Shown piece after piece: positions 32,794-40,064 of a DNA stretch of 42,514 bases. Where the stretch lies: positions 1-42,514 of the forward strand of contig NZ_JAGEMO020000056.1 of NCBI RefSeq assembly GCF_017921975.2. The letters are read 5' to 3'. How positions within the stretch are numbered: position 1 is the stretch's first letter; each line of letters begins with the position of its first letter. The notes beneath the pieces are model-generated. The model searched no databases and was not told the origin of the DNA. It saw only the letters and a list, made by a program, of their open reading frames with translations. Source of the DNA: Hymenobacter terricola. Its GTDB lineage: Bacteria > Bacteroidota > Bacteroidia > Cytophagales > Hymenobacteraceae. The translations under genes and the position numbers were made by a program.

Positions 32794-35535
32794 CTATTCC
32801 ACCCGCATCACGCGCAGGTAATCCAGCATGGCCTGGTTCACCTCGCCGTTCATGTTCTGGTTGGCGGGCTCGTAGGCGAGGGTGAGGAGGTGAGTGCCTG
32901 TTGAGAGGCGCACGAGGATGGGGTTCGAGAAGCCCCAGTTGCTCCATTCTTCCACGCCGCGCTGGGGCAGCACCACGGTGCCCAGCAGCGTGGGGCCGCG
33001 CCGCAGCGTGCGGATGGCGCACTTGTTGTTGGTATTGATGGGGCCGTTGCCGTTGGCGTAGCGAAAATCGAGGGCGTAGAGGCCGGTTTCGGGCACGGTG
33101 ACGGGGATGGTAAGGGCCGTGTTTTTGGTGGCCGTAATTTCGACGAAGCCCTTGCCGGTGTAGCCTTTGTAGGCCTGGGTGGCTTTGGGGGCCACGGTTT
33201 CGAGCTGCACCGGCCGAATAGCGGCCGCATCGGTCCCCGTTTCGATGGGTTCGCTGGCAAAAGATTCCCGGCTGGCATCGTCCACGGCAATCACCTGGTA
33301 GGCAGCGAAGGGACCGGCGGGCACGGCGTATTCGGTGGCTTTGGTGGTACTGATGAGCAGGCCGTTTTTCAGCAGCTGGAATTCTTCGGCACCCTCGGGC
33401 TTGTTCCAGTTGAGGCGGCCCTGGGCGAGGGTGGCGGTGGGCGTTTCGGGGGCCACGGCATCGGTCACGCGGTTCACGGCTTGAGTAGCCGGGGCTTCGC
33501 TGCTGAGCATGATTTTCACCGCGTGCCGCCCGGTGAGGCCGGCCGAAATGGCGGCATCGGGCAGCGGCTGGCCATCTAGCGTAATGCTCTTGATGGTGTT
33601 GCCGAAGCCGCTCATCTCCACGTCGAGCACGGCCTTGCGATACCGGAAGCCGCTGAGGCGGCGCTGCCCCGCAAACGCCTGCGGCACGAAGGGCCGGAAC
33701 ACCAGCTGGTCGCCCTGGTACTGCATCCCAAACAGCACCTTGTACACCAGCCCCAGGCTGCCCGACAAGCTCCAGAGCATGTTGCTGCTGTTGATTTGGG
33801 TGCCCGCGAAGTCCCCGTTGCGGGCCACGAAGTTTTCCTTGTTGGTGAGAAACAGCGCGGCCGGCCGGTAGATGGCGGCCATGCTTTCGGTGAGGGAGGC
33901 CTCGTTGCCGGCTTTGGCGGCGGCCAGCGCCCAGAAGCTCTGCACGAAGGGCCACACGGCATCGTTGTGGTAGGCCGGAATGCCTGAAATCTGCGGATAG
34001 AGGCAGGAAATGCCGTAGGGCGTGGTGGGAGTTTTGCTCACCACCGTCTGCGCCCGCTCGCCTTCGGCAATGCCGAACAGCACGCACAGGGCCTCGCCCA
34101 GCGCCTCGGCTTTGGGCGAAAGCATCAGCGCGGTGCGGCCGTAGAGGTACTGGCCGTAGTAGCCCTTGTCATCCTGCCAGAGGTGCTGGTTGATGGCGTC
34201 TTTGATGGTGGCGGCCTGGCGCTTGTGCTGGGCGGCCACGCCGGGCTGGCCGAGCTTGGCCGCCATCTGGGCCAGCACCACATTGCCCTGGTAGTGGGCG
34301 GCGTTGGTGCCCAGGTTTTCGCTCTGGTAGATGTCCACGGGCTGCATCCAGCGCGGGTAGGTCTGCTCGCGCCAGTCCAGGAACGACGACTCGCCGCGCA
34401 CCAGGCCCGTGGCGGGGTCGTAGGCGTTCTGCACGTCGTCGGCAATGCTCTGCCTGATGATGGGGTACACCTTGCGCAGCCAGGCCTCGTCGCCGGTGGC
34501 CTGGTAAATTTCCCAGGCCGCCGTGGCCCAGATAATGCGGTCCGTCGAGCACGGGTAAGCCCCGCCCGTGCCGGTGTCCTGAATAATGCGGCCGCTCGGG
34601 CTCACCTTGCGCAGGAGGCTGTTCATGGCCACTTTGGGCTGCAGGGTGGCCTGCGCCAGGATGATGCTGTAGCTCACGTCGCGCGTCCAGACGCCGGCCC
34701 ACTCCTTGCCGGTGCGGAAGGTGCTGTCGGGCTCCACGGCACGGCGGGCTTCTTCCAGGGCCAGGTTGTAGAGGGCATCGGCCAGCGGGTAGTCGGAAGA
34801 GTATTGCGGGAAATCGGCGGTGTTGATGCTCTTTTTCCAGCTCTGGGCGGTGGTTTTGGCGGCGGCGGGCTGGTTCAGCGTCAGCGTCACTTCGTAGATG
34901 CCGTCGCCGTCGGGGTCCTTCAGCTCCAGCTCGGGCTTGTTGGTGAGGTTGTCGAAATCCCAGCTCAGCGGGGCCGTGCCGCCGGCCACGTACACGTGCT
35001 TAAAATCCTGCTGGTACAGCTTGTCGCCCTTGAATGTGGTATAGAACCCCTGCTTCCTGAACGCCGCCAGCACGGGCCGCAGGTCGAGGCGGATTTTCAC
35101 CGGCGTGTTCGGCGCCAGGTAGGTATCGGCCGTTGCGGGCGTGGCGTCCACGTAGTGCTGGCCAAACACGATGGGCGGCGTTTCGATGGGTCCGCCGCCC
35201 GGCCGGGGCACGGCCACCAGCAGGTGGTTCAGGCCCGAAGCCATCTCATTGTCCTTGCCGTTGATGCTGAATTTGAACTCCACGCGCGGGCTCTGCCGGT
35301 CATTCGCCGGGCTCTGGTAGTTCGAAACCAGCTCGGTGGCGGAGAGGGCGCGGGCCTCGTATTTGCCCTGCACCACCCGGTCGCGGTACAGCGTGTAGGC
35401 GTCGGATTGCCAGATGGGAGTTGTCACAACGGGAGCGGTGGCGGTGGCAGTAGTTGCAGCAGGCTTAGGCGTCTGGCAGGCATTGAGCAGGCCCAGCGTG
35501 AGCAGGAAGCCGGTGGCGAGAGGGGCGGATTTCAT
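32794..35535 (-). CDS. Six-hairpin (alpha/alpha)6 glycosidase lipoprotein with C-terminal carbohydrate-binding-like module
   Basis: The 913-residue protein has a lipoprotein signal (LLTLGLLNAC, Cys 20). An N-terminal beta-rich part (about 35-250) is followed by an (alpha/alpha)6 catalytic region (about 260-640) with EWAGVWTRDVSYSIILAQA (Asp 286), GGAYPCSTDRIIWATAAWE and SSFLDWREQTYPRWMQPVD (Asp 387). These resemble clan GH-G/GH-M enzymes such as MGH1-like GH63 and six-hairpin rhamnosidase-type proteins. A FnIII-like part follows, then a CBM6/35-like jelly roll (ETGLYALDFRYANGNGPINT). It is probably surface or periplasm anchored. The exact family and sugar specificity are not readable. It stands alone, between the MITE-like element and a palindrome-rich gap. 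Confidence 0.75.
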   Translation of the reverse strand: MKSAPLATGFLLTLGLLNACQTPKPAATTATATAPVVTTPIWQSDAYTLYRDRVVQGKYEARALSATELVSNYQSPANDRQSPRVEFKFSINGKDNEMASGLNHLLVAVPRPGGGPIETPPIVFGQHYVDATPATADTYLAPNTPVKIRLDLRPVLAAFRKQGFYTTFKGDKLYQQDFKHVYVAGGTAPLSWDFDNLTNKPELELKDPDGDGIYEVTLTLNQPAAAKTTAQSWKKSINTADFPQYSSDYPLADALYNLALEEARRAVEPDSTFRTGKEWAGVWTRDVSYSIILAQATLQPKVAMNSLLRKVSPSGRIIQDTGTGGAYPCSTDRIIWATAAWEIYQATGDEAWLRKVYPIIRQSIADDVQNAYDPATGLVRGESSFLDWREQTYPRWMQPVDIYQSENLGTNAAHYQGNVVLAQMAAKLGQPGVAAQHKRQAATIKDAINQHLWQDDKGYYGQYLYGRTALMLSPKAEALGEALCVLFGIAEGERAQTVVSKTPTTPYGISCLYPQISGIPAYHNDAVWPFVQSFWALAAAKAGNEASLTESMAAIYRPAALFLTNKENFVARNGDFAGTQINSSNMLWSLSGSLGLVYKVLFGMQYQGDQLVFRPFVPQAFAGQRRLSGFRYRKAVLDVEMSGFGNTIKSITLDGQPLPDAAISAGLTGRHAVKIMLSSEAPATQAVNRVTDAVAPETPTATLAQGRLNWNKPEGAEEFQLLKNGLLISTTKATEYAVPAGPFAAYQVIAVDDASRESFASEPIETGTDAAAIRPVQLETVAPKATQAYKGYTGKGFVEITATKNTALTIPVTVPETGLYALDFRYANGNGPINTNNKCAIRTLRRGPTLLGTVVLPQRGVEEWSNWGFSNPILVRLSTGTHLLTLAYEPANQNMNGEVNQAMLDYLRVMRVE

Positions 35536-35599
35536 TGTAGCGTTTAGGCGGTGGGAATGGCTCGGGCATGCAAATTACGGCGTTTCGGGGCTGGGCGGT

Positions 35600-35640
35600 C
35601 CACCTCACCCCCCGGCCCCCTCTCCCGCGGAGAGGGGGAG
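35600..35640. repeat. Half copy of palindromic repeat family 2
   Basis: CACCTCACCCCCCGGCCCCC and the following TCTCCCGCGGAGAGGGGGAG match the left arm at 22681-22720 with few changes. No second arm is found nearby. Confidence 0.7.
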
Positions 35641-35736
35641 CTGGACGATTTTCACAAACAGATTTTGTCAACAACCAAGCCGATTAGCTGCGGAGCCGCA
35701 GCAGGTTTGTAGCATTCATCAACGCTGTGAAGTCCG

Positions 35737-35790
35737 AGCCGCGTAGCGGTGACAGATTAGTCCGAACATTTCTGTCACCGCTACGCGGCT
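35737..35790. repeat. Hairpin of the GCCGC-NNN-GCGG repeat family
   Basis: AGCCGCGTAGCGGTGACAG (35737-35755) pairs perfectly with 35772-35790 around a 16-nt loop. Each arm contains the mini-palindrome GCCGC-GTA-GCGG. Confidence 0.8.
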
Positions 35791-35819
35791 TTCCACAGCT
35801 TACGGCGGGGTTTATTTAC

Positions 35820-36016
35820 CAGGACTTACGCAGTCGAAAAAGCCGCAAAGCGGCGACACGTTGGTAGCCTGGGAGTTGTCGTCAGGTTTTGAGCCGCAAA
35901 GCGGCGGCACTTATGGCGTGAACAGGGTGCCGCCGCTTTGCGGCTATGCACTTATTTTCAGCGCTTTACTACCAACGTGTCGCTGCTTTGCGGCTTTTTC
36001 GACTGCGTAAGCCCTG
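35820..36016. repeat. Nested palindrome: 48-nt outer arms around a 19-nt inner hairpin
   Basis: Outer arms 35820-35867 and 35969-36016 pair with two mismatches (core GAAAAAGCCGCAAAGCGGCG). Inside, AGCCGCAAAGCGGCGGCAC (35892-35910) pairs perfectly with 35927-35945 across a 16-nt loop. Inner and outer arms share the GCCGC-AAA-GCGGC unit. The gap 35536-36049 holds no gene. Confidence 0.85.
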
Positions 36017-36049
36017 TTTACAAAGCTGCTGCCGCCACGCGGCTGGTTT

Positions 36050-37966
36050 TTACCCCAGCGACTTCGTGAACCCCACCTTAATCTTCAGCTGGAAGTCGGC
36101 AATCACCTTGAAAATTTCTTTCAGCGTCACCTGCTCCACTTTGGTCAGGCTTTTGGGGTCCAGGTAGTTATCCGGCGGCACTTTGTCGCTGATAATCTGG
36201 ACGGCCTGCTTTTTCAGGCGCACGCCCATCAGGTAGTAGTAAGATTGGAGCAGCTCCTGGGTTTCGCTTTCCGTGAACACGCCCAGGACTTTGAGGGCCT
36301 CCAGGCGCTCGCCGGTGTTGGTGGCGAAGATGCGGTGCTTGAGGGCGTACATGCGCACCAAATCGACGATGGGCGACATGGTTTTCTTGAGGTTGAACAC
36401 CTGCTGCGTGCCCACGGTGAAGGTGCGGATGTTGCGGAAAAACGTGAGCGGCGGCTCGTATTGCAGCGCGTTCACGGCCATGTAGTGGAAGAACCGGTCG
36501 CGGGGTTTTTGCAGCTCCACGTCCAGAAATTCGTGCAGCTCGTCCATGATGGTGGCGTCGCCGTAGAGGTAGCGGCAGTCGAAGGACGCGGCGAACTGCA
36601 TGCCCGTTTCGGGGTTCGAGTCGGTCAGCCACTCCACGTAGTTGCGCTTCCAGTGCGAGAGCGAGTGCGTCCACTTCGGGTTTTTGGCCATGAAGCCGCC
36701 CTCGCAGTAGCTGAACCCGATTTCGTTGAGCTGGTCGCTCACGATTTCGGCGAATTTCAGGAAGTAGTCGCGCACCAGCTCGCGGTGCTCGTTGGCCTTG
36801 TCCTCGTAGATAATGGCGTTGTCCTGGTCCGTGAGCAGGGTTTGCTCCTTGCGGCCCTCGCTGCCCAGCACCATGAACACGAACTTGGCCGGCGGCGGGC
36901 CCAGCTCCGCAATGGCGCCCTCAATCACCTTCAGGGCAATGGTATCGGACACGGTGGTGATGACCTGGTTCACGATTTCGGGCTTCACGCCGCGGTTCAG
37001 CAGCTGGTACACCATCTCGGGCACCTGCTCCCAGCGGCGCTTCAGCTCGGGCACGGCCTGGGCCAGCTTCACCGACTGGATGAAGATAAACGGCGACTGC
37101 GCCTGGTCGTCGGTCAGCAGCTTGTTGCGGCTGAGAAAGCCCACGTATTCGCCCTCGTTCTCCACCAGCAGGTAGCGCGTCTTGGTCCGAAACATCAGCA
37201 GAATGGCCTCGTACACAAAGGCCTTGGTGCTGATGCTCACAATGGGCGTGTCCAGAATGGTGCCCACCGGCTCGCGGGCATCGGCCAGGGCGGCCACCAC
37301 TTTGTCGCGCAGCGTAATGTCGGTCACGTAGCCGATGATGTGGCCGTTTTCGTCGGCATTGGTGATGAAGTAGCAGCTGGTGCGGGCGGCGGCCATGCGC
37401 TGGGCCACCTCAAAAATGGGCGTGTAGGCGGCGCACAGCACCACCGGGCGCAGCTCCAGCGTCTCGATGCGGCGCGAGTAGAGCTGGTCGGACGTGAGGT
37501 AGCTTTCGGCGGCGCTGCCCCGGTTGGGCCGCACAAAGTGGGCGTATTCCTCGTTGAGCATCCGCTGGCCGTAGCGCGCCGTGAAGAAGTGAAAAAAGTC
37601 CTCGTAGGCCTGGCAGAGGGCCAGAAACTCGCGGCGGTGCAGGAAATACACGCGGGTGTCCTTGCGGGCCACCACCGTGCGGAGCGACCTTTTCTTGTTC
37701 AGCAGCAGCGAAATGCCGCCGTAGCAGTCGCCCCGGCGGCTGTGCTCCACCACGCGCCGGTTCTGCTGGCTGTCGTAGAAAAACGTCTCGTACTCGCCGT
37801 CTACCACGATGTCGAGGCCGCGCATTTTGGTCGCGTCCTGGTAGTAAATAATGGCCTCGCGGGGGTGCCGCACTTCCTGCAGGCCCTCGGCCACTTCGGC
37901 CAGTACTTCCTCGGGCAAGCGGTTGAAAGGCGTGACCGTGCGGAGAAAATCGAGTTTTTCGCTCAT
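36050..37966 (-). CDS. Cyclic-nucleotide-binding/CBS/DUF294 nucleotidyltransferase signalling protein
   Basis: The 638-residue protein has a CNB domain first (about residues 10-130, with GDCYGGISLLLNKKRSLRTV), then a CBS pair (about 165-285, with ITNADENGHIIGYVTDITLR and RYLLVENEGEYVGFLSRNKL). A DUF294 nucleotidyltransferase domain has the motif VLGSEGRKEQTLLTDQDNAI (about 364-383), where the two Asp are the metal ligands, and a DUF294_C helical region ends it. It lacks a membrane segment. The family is thought to sense nucleotides and modify a partner; the target is unknown. In Bacteroidota it often lies beside a DnaQ-like exonuclease gene, as here (exonuclease start 38827, same strand). ATG 37966 is preferred over 37978. 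Confidence 0.9.
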   Translation of the reverse strand: MSEKLDFLRTVTPFNRLPEEVLAEVAEGLQEVRHPREAIIYYQDATKMRGLDIVVDGEYETFFYDSQQNRRVVEHSRRGDCYGGISLLLNKKRSLRTVVARKDTRVYFLHRREFLALCQAYEDFFHFFTARYGQRMLNEEYAHFVRPNRGSAAESYLTSDQLYSRRIETLELRPVVLCAAYTPIFEVAQRMAAARTSCYFITNADENGHIIGYVTDITLRDKVVAALADAREPVGTILDTPIVSISTKAFVYEAILLMFRTKTRYLLVENEGEYVGFLSRNKLLTDDQAQSPFIFIQSVKLAQAVPELKRRWEQVPEMVYQLLNRGVKPEIVNQVITTVSDTIALKVIEGAIAELGPPPAKFVFMVLGSEGRKEQTLLTDQDNAIIYEDKANEHRELVRDYFLKFAEIVSDQLNEIGFSYCEGGFMAKNPKWTHSLSHWKRNYVEWLTDSNPETGMQFAASFDCRYLYGDATIMDELHEFLDVELQKPRDRFFHYMAVNALQYEPPLTFFRNIRTFTVGTQQVFNLKKTMSPIVDLVRMYALKHRIFATNTGERLEALKVLGVFTESETQELLQSYYYLMGVRLKKQAVQIISDKVPPDNYLDPKSLTKVEQVTLKEIFKVIADFQLKIKVGFTKSLG

Positions 37967-38040
37967 GGGGCGGGGCAAGTGGTGGGCCCGTAAAGTTAGA
38001 GCGTCAGGCAGCAGAACGGCATCAGCAAAACGTTATGGAA

Positions 38041-38084
38041 AGCCCGCCCTGCCTCGGCTGCGCCCGGCAGGACGGGCTTTTTTT
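38041..38084. terminator. Hairpin terminator between exonuclease and CNB/CBS genes
   Basis: AGCCCGCCCTGCC (38041-38053) pairs with GGCAGGACGGGCT (38066-38078) with one mismatch. Seven T residues follow on the plus strand. On the minus strand, the direction of both neighbours, the stem is preceded by seven A and followed by only CTTTCC, so termination of the exonuclease transcript may be partial. Confidence 0.6.
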
Positions 38085-38110
38085 ACGCTCTTACCTTTCC
38101 GACCCCGCCC

Positions 38111-38827
38111 TTACGCTATCAGAAAAAAGGCCAGCAGCACCAGCACCAGGCCGGCCATGAGCAGCCAGGGGGCCACCCCAATCTGCAGTTTGCGCGCCGC
38201 AGTCATCGGGAGCGGAAACCCTACCGGCGGCCCTTGTGCGGCCATGGTTTCGTCGGTGATGGTGCCCTGGCGGCGCATTTCGAAGAAGCAGCGGGCAGCG
38301 GCGTACGCATCGGCCAGGGCATCGTGCTCGCGGGGCTGGGGCTCGTGGAACAGCCGCTGGTACAGCTCGCCCAGCCGCAAAAATCCCTGCGTGGAATGCC
38401 GCAGCAACGGCCCCGTGGCGCGCATGGTGCAGAAAGTGGGCAGCCCCAGCAGCGGGTTGGTGAGCCCGGCCCGATGAAAGCCCACGCCCACCATGTGATA
38501 ATCGAGCTGCATGAAATGCGCCACCACCAGCGGCTGGTAGTGCAGCAGGTCGCGGTGCAGAAGTTGCATCACGGTGTGCCGCGACTTGCCGTTTTCGCGC
38601 AAAAAGTCCAGCGTGAGGCCGTGCACACTGCCCGAAGCCGGGTCCATGTCATAGTCGCTGGCCTGGATGTAGTGGTTTTCGGCCTTCACTTCCTGGCCGT
38701 CGCGGGTGTACACCACCCAGGCCAGCTGCGCGATGTGCGGCCAGTTGTCGCGGCTGGCATACGGCTTATTCCAATCGCGCGGGATGCCCGAGGTTTCGGT
38801 ATCAACGAACAGCAGGTAGTCTTTCAA
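38111..38827 (-). CDS. DEDDh 3'-5' exonuclease with C-terminal membrane anchor
   Basis: The 238-residue protein has ExoI VDTETSG (Asp 9, Glu 11), ExoII with VVAHFMQLDYHMVG (Asp 109) and ExoIII with REHDALADAYAAARC (His 168, Asp 173). All four DEDDh acids and the His are present, so it should be active on DNA or RNA 3' ends, like DnaQ or RNase T relatives. After the domain a linker leads to a single strongly hydrophobic segment at about residues 219-238 (APWLLMAGLVLVLLAFFLIA) that ends the protein. This predicts a tail-anchored membrane enzyme with its nuclease domain in the cytoplasm, which is unusual. It lies 144 bp upstream of the CNB/CBS gene. Confidence 0.88.
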   Translation of the reverse strand: MKDYLLFVDTETSGIPRDWNKPYASRDNWPHIAQLAWVVYTRDGQEVKAENHYIQASDYDMDPASGSVHGLTLDFLRENGKSRHTVMQLLHRDLLHYQPLVVAHFMQLDYHMVGVGFHRAGLTNPLLGLPTFCTMRATGPLLRHSTQGFLRLGELYQRLFHEPQPREHDALADAYAAARCFFEMRRQGTITDETMAAQGPPVGFPLPMTAARKLQIGVAPWLLMAGLVLVLLAFFLIA

Positions 38828-38852
38828 TTTTCAGTTAACAATTAGCAGTTAA

Positions 38853-38914
38853 CAGTGAGCAATGAACAACAATAAGTTAACAGTTTTCATCAGCTCCCTG
38901 TTCACTGCTCACTG
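38853..38914. repeat. Inverted repeat between LacI-type regulator and exonuclease genes
   Basis: CAGTGAGCAATGAAC (38853-38867) pairs with GTTCACTGCTCACTG (38900-38914) with one mismatch. AGTTAACA motifs nearby recur in direct orientation. It lies just downstream of the regulator stop and may end its transcript, but no T-tract follows. Confidence 0.5.
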
Positions 38915-38920
38915 AACCTT

Positions 38921-39949
38921 TCACCTCCGCCCCGGCTGCGACGACGCCCGGGTCATCAGCTTGGGTTGAATCACGATTTTGCGGGGGGGGCGGTCGTGGT
39001 TGCGGTCCTGCACCATTTCCAGGAGCAGGCGCATGGCGGCCTGGCCCATTTCCTCGCAGCACTGGTCCACGGAAGTGAGGTTAGGCTCGGTGAGCGACGT
39101 GAAGCTTTCGTTGCTGAAACCGGCCAGCGCCACGTCCTCGGGGATGCGCAGCTTGCGCTGCTTGAGCACCAGCATGGCCCCGACAATGGTAAAATCGCTG
39201 GCCGAAAAAACGGCGTCGGGCGGCTGGGGCAGGGCCAGCAGCTGCTTCATGCCCACGTCGCCATCTTCCTGCCACATCTCGCTGAAAATCACCAGCTCGT
39301 CTTCCACCGGCAGGCCGTATTCGAGCAGGGCCTGGCGGTAGCCACCGAAGCGGTTGATGTAGATGTGCAGGTGCTGCGGGCCGCCGAAGTGGGCAATGCG
39401 CCGGCAGCCCTGCTCCAGCAGGTGCTTCGTGGACTGGTAGCCGCCCTGAAAGTCGTCCAACTCCACCGCATTCATCTCGAAACCGTCCGGAATGCGGTCG
39501 AAGAACACCAGCGGAATGTCGCGCTTGGTAATCTTGTCGAAGTGCCGAAAATCGTGCGTCGTGCGCGCCACCGACATCATAATGCCGTCGACCTGCGCGT
39601 TAATCATCGTGTCCACGTTTTTCTGCTCCTGCTCGTAGTCCTCGTTCGACTGGCACAGCAGCACGTTGAAGCCGGCGCGGTTGGCCAGCACCTCGGCGCC
39701 CTTCATCACCTGCGAAAAGAAGTGCCCGTCAATGTGCGGCACGATGACGCCCAGCGTGCTGCTGCGGCCCTTGCGCAGGGCCGCCGCCAGGTGGTTGGGC
39801 TGGTAGTTGAGCTGCTCGGCCAGCTTCCACACCCGCTGCCGGGTGGCCTCGCTGATGCGGGAATGGCCGCTCAGTGCCCGCGAAACGGTGGAAACGGCCA
39901 GGTTCAACTCCTTGGCAATGTCCGAAATAGAAGCGCGTTTTTGGGCCAA
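38921..39949 (-). CDS. LacI-family transcriptional regulator
   Basis: The 342-residue protein has an N-terminal helix-turn-helix (SISDIAKELNLAVSTVSRAL) and hinge helix (YQPNHLAAALRKGRSSTLGV). A periplasmic-binding-like effector domain follows, with IPLVFFDRIPDGFEMNAVEL and DAVFSASDFTIVGAMLVLKQ. Such regulators bind a sugar and repress or activate catabolic genes. The start is TTG at 39949; no in-frame ATG lies between the upstream TGA (39979-39977) and the helix-turn-helix. A TACTTTTG promoter 29 nt upstream fits a short leader. It follows the GH42 gene after 115 bp, so the two may be one unit; the operator is not identified. Confidence 0.92.
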   Translation of the reverse strand: MAQKRASISDIAKELNLAVSTVSRALSGHSRISEATRQRVWKLAEQLNYQPNHLAAALRKGRSSTLGVIVPHIDGHFFSQVMKGAEVLANRAGFNVLLCQSNEDYEQEQKNVDTMINAQVDGIMMSVARTTHDFRHFDKITKRDIPLVFFDRIPDGFEMNAVELDDFQGGYQSTKHLLEQGCRRIAHFGGPQHLHIYINRFGGYRQALLEYGLPVEDELVIFSEMWQEDGDVGMKQLLALPQPPDAVFSASDFTIVGAMLVLKQRKLRIPEDVALAGFSNESFTSLTEPNLTSVDQCCEEMGQAAMRLLLEMVQDRNHDRPPRKIVIQPKLMTRASSQPGRR

Positions 39950-39977
39950 GATGGTGGGAAAACAAATGGTGGGAATT

Positions 39978-39985
39978 CAAAAGTA
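39978..39985 (-). promoter_or_regulatory. Promoter -7 element for the LacI-type regulator
   Basis: The minus strand reads TACTTTTG, an exact TAnnTTTG match. Transcription would start near 39971, about 22 nt before the TTG start codon. The -33 element is poor. It allows the regulator to be expressed apart from the upstream GH42 gene. Confidence 0.45.
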
Positions 39986-40064
39986 CAGGCAGCACATTAA
40001 TTATGGATGAGCACGGCCCGCCCGCTGGTATCGGGCAATAATGAAGTACCGTCCCCCCTCCTCC

